A program made the translations under genes and the position numbers. From Peptoniphilus stercorisuis (GTDB lineage Bacteria; Bacillota; Clostridia; Tissierellales; Peptoniphilaceae), in contig NZ_JAGGLJ010000010.1 in assembly GCF_017874395.1 (NCBI RefSeq), forward strand, positions 1-64,000: a stretch of 64,000 nucleotides of DNA. The letters run 5' to 3'. Under the pieces are notes generated by a model. That model saw only the letters and a list, made by a program, of their open reading frames with translations. It ran no database searches and was not told the origin of the DNA. Below are positions 23,439 through 32,208 of the stretch, piece after piece. Every line of letters begins with the position of its first letter. Within the stretch, counting starts at the first letter, position 1.

Positions 23439-25328
23439 ATGAAAAAGAAAAATAAAAGGAATTTTAAAAAGATAATTGCAACGACTTGTCTTATTTTAGT
23501 ATTATCTAAACAAAATACTGTATTTGCAATAAGTGATGATTTTTGGAATATATTATCATTTGGTATTGAAAATGCTCAAAATAATATAGTTTATAGGACA
23601 GATACTAATGAGGAGATGGAGGAGCTAAAGTCCGAGATTCGTAAGGATCAAGAGGGGATTTTTAGTATGAAAAATATGTATAGAAATCTAAATGAAAAGG
23701 GAATTAGGGATTTTTATACACATAATCTAGTTAGGTTTGAAGTATCTACAAATTCTAATCAAAGGGAATTAAAGATAAGAGATATGGTCTATAAGAATAG
23801 TAAGGAAGATATTGAAAATATTAAAAGTATTGTAAAGCAAAAAACTCTTGGCTTAAATGGTAAGGATAATATTGAAAAACTTCATTCTGCTTATGAAACT
23901 GTAATTGAGGATTTAAGTTATGGATTTATTTCTGGTGTTGATAATGCTGAACTTTTAGAAAGAAATGTAATTCAAGGCTTGGCTGGGAATAAAGTAGTTT
24001 GTGAGGCTTATTCTTATTATATGGCGTTTTTTATGGACGAACTTGGTTTTAATAATAGGATTGTAACTGGTAGGACAGATAATGATTCTATAAATGGTCA
24101 TATGTGGAATATAGTTGAAGTAGATGGAAAATGGTATGTTATAGATGCAACTTGGGGAGATTTTAAAAATAAAAATATACGAGATAAGTATTTTTTAGCA
24201 GGAAAAGATGATTTGACTAGTCATGTAATTGATGAAGGTTATAAGGATATTTATAATAAGGTAGAAAAGAAAAATTATTTTTATAATGAAGCTAAATCAA
24301 ATTCTGATACTCAAGTTTTATTTAATAAGAATAAGGATCTATTAAATACTATTTTAAAAAATAGAGAGATTTTAAATATCAAATTAAATGAAAATAAGAT
24401 TTCAGATAGGGCTGTAGTTTTAGAAATATTAAATATATATGATGAAAATATAAATAATTTGAAAAACTCCACAAAAAAAATAGATTTAGATATAAATAGT
24501 AATGATTTTTGGAATAAAGAAGTAGATATAAAAAAAGATATAAATAATCAAAGGGCTGATTTAACTTTATTAAATAATAATGTTATAAATTTTATAGTAA
24601 ATAATCAAAATATAGCAAGTATTTTAAATGATGAAAATCAAATAAATTCTGATGAAAAAATAAAAGCTATTTTGCTAAAAGAGTATAAGAAACAAGAGGA
24701 TATAGAAAATTCTAAGAAGTATTTTGAAACTTTAAGTGGAAATAATATAAAGGATATAGATATTAAGCCTTCTAATGATTCGAAGTCATATATTAAGGGA
24801 TATAGTGATGATACTTTTAGACCAAATAATTCTGTATCAAGGGCTGAGGCTGCTACTATGATTGGAAGACTTATAAAGGGATCAGGGGATTTTGATAATG
24901 ATGGTATTACTCTTTTTACTGATATAGAAAATGAATGGTATTCTGGTGCTATTTTATTTGTATCTGAAAAAAATCTAATAAAGGGTTATAGTGATAATAC
25001 TTTTAGACCAAATAAAAATATTACTAGAGCAGAGTTTGCAACTATTATTGCAAATTATCTAGGAGATATTGATGTGAATAATTCTGCACTTAAGGATATA
25101 AATAATCATTGGGCAAAGAACTCTATAAATAAAGTATATTCTAAGAGTATTATAAATGGTTATCCTGATAAAACTTTTAGACCAGATTTAGATATTACAA
25201 GGGCAGAGGCTGTTACTATTTTAAATAAGGTTTTTAATATTGAAAATAAAAATAATAAAGATGTAGTGTTTAGTGATGTTTTTGAAAAAGATTGGTTTTA
25301 TGAAAATATTATGAATGCTTCTAATTAA
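23439..25328 (+). CDS. Transglutaminase-like protein with SLH anchor (629 aa)
   Basis: A signal peptide (1-30) is followed by a transglutaminase-like cysteine-protease-fold domain (about 110-280) with a complete putative triad: C188 (NKVVCEAYSYYMAFFM), H221 (NGHMWNIVEV) and D236 (WYVIDATWGD). A helical region (about 290-440) and three SLH domains (about 449-629; GYSDDTFRPN, GYSDNTFRPN, GYPDKTFRPD) follow. The family cross-links, deamidates or cleaves proteins. Location beside other SLH proteins suggests an extracellular role on neighbouring surface proteins, which is inference. GGAGGAG precedes the start. The upstream TATAAT at 23390 has a poorly spaced -35. Confidence 0.88.
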   Translation: MKKKNKRNFKKIIATTCLILVLSKQNTVFAISDDFWNILSFGIENAQNNIVYRTDTNEEMEELKSEIRKDQEGIFSMKNMYRNLNEKGIRDFYTHNLVRFEVSTNSNQRELKIRDMVYKNSKEDIENIKSIVKQKTLGLNGKDNIEKLHSAYETVIEDLSYGFISGVDNAELLERNVIQGLAGNKVVCEAYSYYMAFFMDELGFNNRIVTGRTDNDSINGHMWNIVEVDGKWYVIDATWGDFKNKNIRDKYFLAGKDDLTSHVIDEGYKDIYNKVEKKNYFYNEAKSNSDTQVLFNKNKDLLNTILKNREILNIKLNENKISDRAVVLEILNIYDENINNLKNSTKKIDLDINSNDFWNKEVDIKKDINNQRADLTLLNNNVINFIVNNQNIASILNDENQINSDEKIKAILLKEYKKQEDIENSKKYFETLSGNNIKDIDIKPSNDSKSYIKGYSDDTFRPNNSVSRAEAATMIGRLIKGSGDFDNDGITLFTDIENEWYSGAILFVSEKNLIKGYSDNTFRPNKNITRAEFATIIANYLGDIDVNNSALKDINNHWAKNSINKVYSKSIINGYPDKTFRPDLDITRAEAVTILNKVFNIENKNNKDVVFSDVFEKDWFYENIMNASN

Positions 25329-25364
25329 TATAATATGGGGTATAATATACTCTAAGAAGAAAAG

Positions 25365-25389
25365 AGAACTCAATTTGGGTTCTTTTTTA
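25365..25389 (+). terminator. Terminator
   Basis: AGAACTC (25365-25371), AATTT loop, GGGTTCT (25377-25383), then Ts. Confidence 0.82.
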
Positions 25390-25428
25390 TTGAGATGCTT
25401 TTAATATTGATTAAATGTGACTTTTGTC

Positions 25429-25456
25429 TTGAAATTTTGTACAATTAGAGTATAAT
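25429..25456 (+). promoter_or_regulatory. Promoter of the 25524-29105 SLH pair
   Basis: TTGAAA (25429-25434), 16 bases, TATAAT (25451-25456). Confidence 0.7.
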
Positions 25457-25523
25457 CTGAATATTGAATAAAGTTCATATTTTTATGTATTCATATTTTC
25501 GTATAGAATAAAAGGGGGATTAA

Positions 25524-27668
25524 ATGAACAATTTAAAAAGAGTTTTATCTGCTGCTCTTGCTATTGTAATAATGTCTGCAGCAGTTCCAGTAAATACATT
25601 TGCAAGTGGGGTAAGTGTGTCTTTAAGTAGTGCTCAGGTGAAGAGTTTACCAGAAGATGTTCAAGGTATTATTGCAGAGGCAACAGATTATGGACAAAAA
25701 TTAAAAGAATTCAAGGCTGAAAATGATAAAGAAACAGCAGCTAGTTCAAAGGAACTTTTAAAGCTTTCTCAAGCTAGAATAAATATGTCCTATGATAAAG
25801 CATCTGTGTTAAAACAAGCAGAAACTGCAAAAAAAGAAATGCAAGAATTAGTTATGTCTTCTTCACAACTTAAATCTCATAAAATAAAAGAATATGTGAT
25901 TGAAGGAAAAACTTTAATTGCTAAAATTGATGTATTAATTAAGCAATATGAAAAAAATCCAAAAGTTTTAGCTGTATTAAATGGTGTAAAATCTAAAGTA
26001 GAATCAGGTGTATATGAACTTTCAAACTCATCAGCTCAAGTAGGAGCACTGATTAAAAATTTAAGTGCACAAATTGACAAAATGGCACAAGATAGAATTA
26101 ATTATCTAAATGGAAATTCATCTTCACAAAATGATAAAAATAAAGATAAAGACAAGGTTTTAGATGAAATAAAAGATGCTGATTCGATTGAAGAACTTGA
26201 TGATATTTATATTCCTGATAATCTAAAGTCTGATTTTGATATAGTAAAGGCAAAGGCAGACAGACGTGAAGAGTTAAGAGATGATATGGAAACTCAATAT
26301 TCTGATTATGATAAGGAAGATAAGCTTCATGTAAGAAGAATTAGAATAAATAGAGATGAGGACAATAGATCTAAGTGGATTGTTGAAGGAAATGTTGATG
26401 ATCATATTAGAGAATATGTAAGTATCTTTTATAATGAAAGATTTGTCGGTGGCGGATATACTGATGGAGATGGATATTTTGAGATAACTGTTTCTGAAGA
26501 GGTAAAAGACAATTCTTCTTTAGAGTTTTTTGCAGGAAAGTCAAAATATTTTGAAAAAGATGAAATTAGAATTGAACCTTGGGATATTAAATTTTCAACT
26601 TATTATGTTGAGGGAAAATATGAAAAAGATACTTTAGTTAGATTTTATTATAGAAATAAATATATTGGCGAAGCTAGAACTAATGCTGATGGAAAGTTTA
26701 GAATAAGATCAGAAAGAAGACTTACTGATTTATCTGATATGAAGTTTTATAAGAAGGATAATACTGCAAATAATGCAAGTGGTATTAATATTATCAGTGC
26801 TGGTGCAAGTGATACTAAAATCCTTGGTACTTCAAATTCTTATGCAGAGATTTTAGTTAAGGATGATGATGGAGTAAGACTTGGAAAAACTAGAGCAGAT
26901 TATAATGGAAATTTCACTGTTCTTTTAAATAGGGCTTTAAAATTAAATGAAACTTTAAAAATTACTGTTTCTGAAAAAGACAGAGATGATATTAATATTG
27001 AATATATTGTAAGAGATGGTATGGAGTCTGGAAATCTTTCTAGAATGGCTTATGCTAAGGGATACCCAAATGGAAACTTTAAGGCTGGGGCTAATATTTC
27101 AAGAGCTGAAACTGTAATGATGTTTGCAAGACTTATAAATGGATCAGAAAACTTTAATACTCCAAATACTACAAAGTTTGAAGATGCTGAAGATGATTGG
27201 TATGCTCAAGCTATAAATTTTGTTGTAGATAAGGGGCTTATGAATGGATATCCAAATGGAGATTTTGAGCCAGATAGTTATATTACAAGAGCAGAGTTTA
27301 CTACTATGGTTTCTAGATATGTAAAGGGAAATAATAATGGTGCATCTGGTCTTAAGGATATAAATAATCACTGGGCTAAGGAAGCTATTGAAGCTCTTTA
27401 TGGAAATAAGATGATTAGTGGTTATCCTGATGGAACTTTCAAACCTGAGGAAAATATTACAAGGGCAGAGGCTGTTACAGTTTTAAATGCTGCTTTTGGT
27501 AGAAAATCTACACTAAATAGTATGGATAATATTTCAAATCCAGAGATGTTAATTACTTTTAATGATGTGAAAAAATCTGATTGGTATTATGCTGAAGTTT
27601 TAGATGCTACAAATGATCATGAGTCATTTAAAAAGGGAAATACTGAAATTTGGACAGTTGTAAAATAA
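25524..27668 (+). CDS. SLH-anchored surface protein with helical stalk (714 aa)
   Basis: Start ATG 25524 after AGGGGG. A signal peptide (about 1-28) is followed by about 170 residues of predicted helix (SKELLKLSQARINMSYDKA and onward, coiled-coil-like). Two cluster-specific beta modules (about 268-345 and 350-410) and a Big_6-like unit (about 425-495, RLGKTRADYNGNFTVLLNRA) lead to three SLH domains (about 505-690; GYPNGNFKAG, GYPNGDFEPD, GYPDGTFKPE). The C-terminal extension ends TEIWTVVK, shared with the gene at 17998. It is followed after 18 bases by the next SLH gene, so the two are probably co-transcribed. Confidence 0.88.
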   Translation: MNNLKRVLSAALAIVIMSAAVPVNTFASGVSVSLSSAQVKSLPEDVQGIIAEATDYGQKLKEFKAENDKETAASSKELLKLSQARINMSYDKASVLKQAETAKKEMQELVMSSSQLKSHKIKEYVIEGKTLIAKIDVLIKQYEKNPKVLAVLNGVKSKVESGVYELSNSSAQVGALIKNLSAQIDKMAQDRINYLNGNSSSQNDKNKDKDKVLDEIKDADSIEELDDIYIPDNLKSDFDIVKAKADRREELRDDMETQYSDYDKEDKLHVRRIRINRDEDNRSKWIVEGNVDDHIREYVSIFYNERFVGGGYTDGDGYFEITVSEEVKDNSSLEFFAGKSKYFEKDEIRIEPWDIKFSTYYVEGKYEKDTLVRFYYRNKYIGEARTNADGKFRIRSERRLTDLSDMKFYKKDNTANNASGINIISAGASDTKILGTSNSYAEILVKDDDGVRLGKTRADYNGNFTVLLNRALKLNETLKITVSEKDRDDINIEYIVRDGMESGNLSRMAYAKGYPNGNFKAGANISRAETVMMFARLINGSENFNTPNTTKFEDAEDDWYAQAINFVVDKGLMNGYPNGDFEPDSYITRAEFTTMVSRYVKGNNNGASGLKDINNHWAKEAIEALYGNKMISGYPDGTFKPEENITRAEAVTVLNAAFGRKSTLNSMDNISNPEMLITFNDVKKSDWYYAEVLDATNDHESFKKGNTEIWTVVK

Positions 27669-27686
27669 TTAAATGGAGGAGAAATA

Positions 27687-29105
27687 ATGAATAAAAAATT
27701 ACTATCTTTAGCTCTTGCTGGAACTATTATTTGTGCTATTCCATTTAACACTTATGCGAAATCAAGTGATTGGATAGAAAGTTCTGATTCTGAGATAAAT
27801 TATGCAGTAAATAAAATTAAGGTATATAAAGATACTATAATTGTATATACAAATAAATCTAATACAAATATAAGATTTTATTCAGATAAAGATGAACTTT
27901 TAAAAGAGGGAAGTACTGATATTATTGGAAATGCAACTCTTGATATTGATGGATATCATGACTTAAGCTATGAGGATCATTATTTAGAAATAGGCTCTGA
28001 TGATGTAAGAGTTTATTTAAATGATGAGAATAAAGTTGAAATTGTAAATGGATATTATTATGATAAAAACGCTGATGATGATTATGATCCAAGTGATGCT
28101 GATGATAAAGATGAGAGAGTTTTTCCTAAGTATAATTTTACTGAAAATGGAAATAAAATAGTTGGAAATCTTGAAGATTATAAATTTAGAAATATAAAAG
28201 CATATTATGATGATAAGTATTTAGCTAGTTCTACTTTAGATAAAAATGGAAACTTTGTAATAACACTTCAAAAACCTATTAGAAATAAGGAAATGATGAA
28301 GTTTTATGTGGAATATGATAGACCTTCTACTTCTGAAATAGAGCCTTTTGAGGTAAATAATACTGATTTTTCCGTAAGTGGAAAATATAATAAAAATGTA
28401 AGAATAAAAGCTATATATGGTGACAAAATTCTTGGTGAGTCTTTAACTGACAATGATGGGATTTTCACTATTGAAACAACTTATAGACTTCCAAGACATG
28501 CAAATATTAAATTTTATTTAGCAGGTGGAAGTGTTGTAAATACTGAAAATATTTCAAATAAATCCTATATTAAAGGTTATAGTAATAATACTTTTAAACC
28601 AAATGGTAAGATAACAAGAGCAGAAGCTGCTACAATGATTGCAAGACTTGTAAGTGGAAATGAAAATATTGTAGCAAATTCTACAAAGTTTTCTGATGCA
28701 AATAATATGTGGTATTCAGGAGCAGTTGATTTTGTTTCAAATAAGGGAATAATAAATGGATATCCTCAAAATATCTTTAAACCAAATAATAATATTACAA
28801 GAGCAGAATTTGTTCAAATGATTTCAAATTATTTAGGACTTGAAGTAGATGGAAAGTCTAGCTTCTTAGATACTAAGGATCACTGGGCAGAAGATGCAAT
28901 TCATATAGTAACAGACAAGGGCTATGTAAAGGGATATGGCGATGGTACATTTAAGCCAAATAAAGAAATTACAAGAGCAGAGGCTGTTAAGATTTTAAAT
29001 GAAACTTTTTCTATTAGAGATAATGGAATAGAAAGTGTAAGTTTTAGTGATGTAAAAAAATCTGATTGGTTTTATAATGAAATTGCAAAAGCTATAAATA
29101 TGTAA
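27687..29105 (+). CDS. SLH-anchored surface protein (472 aa)
   Basis: Ribosome site TGGAGGAG. A signal peptide (1-24, ending NTYA) leads to an N-terminal unit (IKVYKDTIIVYTNKSNTNI) homologous to that of the 17998 protein and to a segment of the 13516 protein. Two cluster-specific beta modules (about 150-212, FPKYNFTENGNKIVGNL; about 218-285) and three SLH domains (about 292-472; GYSNNTFKPN, GYPQNIFKPN, GYGDGTFKPN) follow. The C-terminus EIAKAIN and the terminator match the first gene of the array, pointing to gene duplication. Confidence 0.88.
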   Translation: MNKKLLSLALAGTIICAIPFNTYAKSSDWIESSDSEINYAVNKIKVYKDTIIVYTNKSNTNIRFYSDKDELLKEGSTDIIGNATLDIDGYHDLSYEDHYLEIGSDDVRVYLNDENKVEIVNGYYYDKNADDDYDPSDADDKDERVFPKYNFTENGNKIVGNLEDYKFRNIKAYYDDKYLASSTLDKNGNFVITLQKPIRNKEMMKFYVEYDRPSTSEIEPFEVNNTDFSVSGKYNKNVRIKAIYGDKILGESLTDNDGIFTIETTYRLPRHANIKFYLAGGSVVNTENISNKSYIKGYSNNTFKPNGKITRAEAATMIARLVSGNENIVANSTKFSDANNMWYSGAVDFVSNKGIINGYPQNIFKPNNNITRAEFVQMISNYLGLEVDGKSSFLDTKDHWAEDAIHIVTDKGYVKGYGDGTFKPNKEITRAEAVKILNETFSIRDNGIESVSFSDVKKSDWFYNEIAKAINM

Positions 29106-29110
29106 ATTGA

Positions 29111-29136
29111 AGAGTCGAGAAATCGGCTCTTTTTTA
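29111..29136 (+). terminator. Terminator closing the SLH array
   Basis: Same 20 bases as at 16822-16841 (AGAGTCGA, GAAA, TCGGCTCT) followed by Ts. Confidence 0.88.
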
Positions 29137-29162
29137 TTTTATTTAGATAAATTAATAAATCA

Positions 29163-29192
29163 TTGAAATTAAAATTATTTTTAATATATAAT
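29163..29192 (+). promoter_or_regulatory. Promoter of the formate/nitrite channel gene
   Basis: TTGAAA (29163-29168), 18 bases, TATAAT (29187-29192). Confidence 0.6.
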
Positions 29193-29217
29193 AAATACAT
29201 TGTATAAAGGAGGGTTT

Positions 29218-29976
29218 ATGTATAGCGAAATTGTTGGGATATTAAGTAATGGTTCTCTAAAGAAGAAAAGTCTTTATGAAGGATCGAAAAAAGAGTATTT
29301 GTTAGCTTCTATGATGGCGGGATTTTTTATTGGGATTGGAATTTTGATTATGTCTTTAAGTAATCTTATTTTCAAAAGTGTATCTTTTCCAATTGAAAAA
29401 CTTGTAAATGGTTTTGTTTTTTCTCTTGCCCTTTCTCTTGTAATGACTGTTGGGGGAGAGCTTTTTACAGGAAATGTTTTAGTTTTATCTATGGGAAGTT
29501 TAGATAAGAAATTAAGCTTAAAAGATTGTCTTAAAATTTGTTCTTTGTCCTATTTAGGAAATTTATTTGGTGCTATTATTTTATCTATACTTTTTTTAGG
29601 TGCAGAGGGCTCTTTGACAAATATTGTAGATACTGTTTTAAATCTTGCAACTACAAAGGTTAGTTATTCATTTTCAGTTTTATTTTTTAAGGGAATTATG
29701 TGTAATATTTTAGTTTGTCTTGGAGTGCTTGCATATAATAAAATGGAAAATGAAGTTGCTAAATTAATAATGGTTTTTTGGTGTATTCTTCCATTTATAG
29801 CACTTGGTTTTGAACATAGTATTGCAAATATGACTTGTTTTACTATTGCAAAAATAGTATCTTCAGAATTTACTTTTGCAATGATTTTTAGAAATTTAAT
29901 TCCTGTAACTCTTGGAAATATACTTGGAGGGCTTATAGTTTCTTTAACATACTTTAGCCTTGGGAAAAATAAATAA
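29218..29976 (+). CDS. Formate/nitrite transporter (FNT) family channel
   Basis: This is 252 residues from ATG 29218 (AAGGAGGG just upstream; an ATG at 29200 lies before that site). The FNT fold shows as six hydrophobic helices with the typical GGELFTGNVLVLS (second-repeat entry), GNLFGAIILS and FEHSIANMTCFTI motifs. Members are pentameric channels for formate, nitrite or hydrosulfide. In this fermentative organism formate export, or HS- export in view of the cysteine desulfidase elsewhere in the window, is plausible; the substrate cannot be read from sequence. Confidence 0.88.
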   Translation: MYSEIVGILSNGSLKKKSLYEGSKKEYLLASMMAGFFIGIGILIMSLSNLIFKSVSFPIEKLVNGFVFSLALSLVMTVGGELFTGNVLVLSMGSLDKKLSLKDCLKICSLSYLGNLFGAIILSILFLGAEGSLTNIVDTVLNLATTKVSYSFSVLFFKGIMCNILVCLGVLAYNKMENEVAKLIMVFWCILPFIALGFEHSIANMTCFTIAKIVSSEFTFAMIFRNLIPVTLGNILGGLIVSLTYFSLGKNK

Positions 29977-29979
29977 AAT

Positions 29980-30010
29980 AAAAAGACCATTTTAAAAAAA
30001 TGGTCTTTTT
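29980..30010. terminator. Bidirectional terminator
   Basis: AAAAAGACCA pairs with TGGTCTTTTT around an A/T-rich loop, with T-runs on both strands, between convergent genes. Confidence 0.8.
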
Positions 30011-30020
30011 ATTTCTATAT

Positions 30021-30422
30021 TTATTTAATATTTAAAAAATTAAGGGCAATATTTGAAAGCGCTGCTACTCCGTATTTTAACACATTTTCATCTGGATTAA
30101 ATCTAATGCCAATGGTTTTCCCAGGATTTTTTGATTTAATCTCTGCAATACATCCTGTATAGCCTTCTAGTATCTCAGAAATATCAAAATCTGCATTTAG
30201 TTTTTCAAAGTCTATATTTTCTATATGTTCTTTGTATTCTTCTTTTGTAGGAAGCCCCATTCTATTTTCTGAATGAATTTCTTTTCCGTATTTAACATTG
30301 TATCCAAGGGATTTTAAATATTTAATTATCTCTATTGTAGTTTCTATTTCAAGCCAACCTGTTTCGGCTATTTGTCTGTATTTACGTCTATTTGCTATAA
30401 GTTCTTTTTTGTATAATTCCAT
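30021..30422 (-). pseudogene. Internally deleted M20 (AbgA-like) amidohydrolase remnant
   Basis: This is 133 residues from ATG 30422 with AAAGGAG upstream. Residues 1-107 match the N-terminal part of AbgA-type M20 amidohydrolases (RRKYRQIAETGWLEIETT, LKSLGYNVKYGKEI, NRMGLP, GYTGCIAEI, GKTIGIRF). The chain then jumps directly to NPDENVLKYGVAALSNIALN, which looks like the normal extreme C-terminus of such enzymes. The zinc ligands (HACGHD, EE, distal His) and the dimerisation domain are missing, so it cannot be catalytic. The frame, ribosome site and terminator are intact, so a short protein could still be made. An in-frame deletion near 30100 is the simplest explanation. Confidence 0.65.
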
Positions 30423-30437
30423 TAGTACTCCTTTCAT

Positions 30438-30771
30438 TATTTAGAAATATAGTTTATCATATTAAAACATATACCATTATAGTATTAAATTTTATTAAAA
30501 AAATATGCAATATTGTATTATAATTTTTTTAGAAAGATACAATAATTAAAATTGAAAAAATATTAAAAAAATTCAAAAAAAAGTTTTTAAAATTAGATAT
30601 ATCAAAAAAATTCTGGGTATTATGTGCTTATCGCAATTGATAATAAAAAATGAATTTGGTATAATTAAATCATCGTGAAATAGTTATCATAATTTATTTG
30701 AAATGGAAGAATAGCCACTTAGAAAATAGATAAAAATCTATTTACAATATAATATAAGGGAGTGTTTTAAA
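30438..30771. other. Intergenic region upstream of glutamate dehydrogenase
   Basis: About 330 bases of extreme A/T content without a credible gene. It carries the gdhA promoter (30637-30665), a leader of about 100 bases with a small hairpin (ATAGAT/ATCTAT near 30725-30741), and long A- and T-tracts upstream of the promoter. Confidence 0.5.
30637..30665 (+). promoter_or_regulatory. Promoter of gdhA
   Basis: TTGATA (30637-30642), 17 bases, TATAAT (30660-30665). Upstream A-tracts near 30540-30585 could act as an UP element. Confidence 0.75.
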
Positions 30772-32037
30772 ATGGCAGATACTTTAAATCCATTAGTAGC
30801 AGCACAAGAGAAAGTAAGAATTGCATGTGAGAAATTAGGATGCGATCCAGCAGTTTATGAACTTTTAAAAGAACCTAAAAGGGTAATTGAAATAACTATT
30901 CCGGTAAAAATGGATGATGGAAGTGTAAAAACTTTCAAAGGCTGGAGATCAGCACATTCAGATGCAGTAGGACCTGCAAAAGGTGGAGTTAGATTTCATC
31001 CAAATGTAAATATGGATGAGGTTAAAGCACTTTCACTTTGGATGACTTTCAAAGGCGGAGCACTTGGACTTCCATATGGTGGAGGAAAAGGTGGAATATG
31101 TGTAGATCCTTCAGAACTTTCAAAAAGAGAATTAGAACAACTTTGTAGAGGTTATATTAGAGGACTTCACAAATATCTTGGAGAGAGAATTGATATTCCT
31201 GCACCTGATGTAAATACAAATGGCGAAATTATGTCATGGTTTATTGATGAATATGCAGTTTTAAATGGTGACAGATTAGATATGGGAACTTTCACTGGAA
31301 AACCAGTAGGATTTGGTGGATCAGAGGGAAGAAATGAAGCTACAGGATTTGGAGTAGCAGTAGTTGTAAGAGAAGCAGCTAAAAGATTTAATATAGATAT
31401 TAAGTCTGCAAAAATAGCAATTCAAGGCTTTGGAAATGTTGGAACTTTCACAGTTAAAAACATTGAAAGACAAGGTGGAAAAGTTTGTGCTATTGCAGAA
31501 TGGGATAAATCTGAAGGAAATTATGCTCTTTACAATGAAAATGGTATTGATTTTAAAGAATTACTTAAATATAAAGAAGAAAATAAAACTTGTTTAGGAT
31601 TTGAAGGAGCTACAAAAATCTCAGATGAAGAATTTTGGGCTAAGGAATATGATATTTTAATTCCAGCAGCTCTTGAAAATGTTATAACAGAAGAACTTGC
31701 AAATAAACTTAATGTTAAACTTGTTTGTGAGGCAGCAAATGGACCAACAACTCCTCAAGGAGATAAGGCTCTTAAAGAAAGAGGAATAAATCTTACTCCT
31801 GATATTTTAACAAATTCAGGTGGAGTATTAGTTTCTTATTATGAATGGGTTCAAAACCAATATGGATATTATTGGACAGAATCTGATGTAGAAGATAAAC
31901 AAGAAGCTGATATGATGAGAGCTATTGAAGGTGTTTTTGAAGTTGCAGATGAATATGATGTAAGTTTAAGAGATGCAGTATATATGTATGCTATTAAAGG
32001 TATTGATTTTGCAATGAAAATGAGAGGTTGGTATTAA
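30772..32037 (+). CDS. gdhA: NAD-type glutamate dehydrogenase
   Basis: This 421-residue enzyme catalyses oxidative deamination of glutamate to 2-oxoglutarate and ammonia. The signature runs through GPAKGGVRFHPNVNMDEVKA and LPYGGGKGGI (about 65-110), with the NAD-binding glycine motif GFGNVG (about 220) and the conserved ANGPTTP and NSGGVLVSYYEWVQN in the C-terminal half. Sequence and length agree closely with my memory of the Peptoniphilus asaccharolyticus enzyme, where it opens the hydroxyglutarate route of glutamate fermentation. AAGGGAG ribosome site; monocistronic with strong promoter and terminator. Confidence 0.96.
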   Translation: MADTLNPLVAAQEKVRIACEKLGCDPAVYELLKEPKRVIEITIPVKMDDGSVKTFKGWRSAHSDAVGPAKGGVRFHPNVNMDEVKALSLWMTFKGGALGLPYGGGKGGICVDPSELSKRELEQLCRGYIRGLHKYLGERIDIPAPDVNTNGEIMSWFIDEYAVLNGDRLDMGTFTGKPVGFGGSEGRNEATGFGVAVVVREAAKRFNIDIKSAKIAIQGFGNVGTFTVKNIERQGGKVCAIAEWDKSEGNYALYNENGIDFKELLKYKEENKTCLGFEGATKISDEEFWAKEYDILIPAALENVITEELANKLNVKLVCEAANGPTTPQGDKALKERGINLTPDILTNSGGVLVSYYEWVQNQYGYYWTESDVEDKQEADMMRAIEGVFEVADEYDVSLRDAVYMYAIKGIDFAMKMRGWY

Positions 32038-32060
32038 TACAATCTAAATAAATAGACTTA

Positions 32061-32090
32061 AAGAGATGGTTTAAACCATCTCTTTTTTTA
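32061..32090 (+). terminator. Terminator of gdhA
   Basis: A 24-base perfect palindrome (32061-32084; arm AAGAGATGGTTT) followed by Ts. Confidence 0.92.
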
Positions 32091-32118
32091 ATTACTTAAA
32101 AATAATAAAAATATAATT

Positions 32119-32147
32119 TTGACTTTATTATACTTATATGGTACAAT
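32119..32147 (+). promoter_or_regulatory. Promoter of the DUF3798 transporter operon
   Basis: TTGACT (32119-32124), 17 bases, TACAAT (32142-32147). Confidence 0.72.
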
Positions 32148-32208
32148 AACTTTTAATTTTAGAAAGGTACTATGATAAAGTGTTAACTTAAGCAAAGGGA
32201 GGAAAAAA

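Noticed and set aside
13516-29105. The SLH array as a CRISPR-like or mobile repeat region
   Set aside because: The repeats are coding SLH motifs with domain-scale spacing; there are no short regular spacers, terminal inverted repeats or transposase genes.
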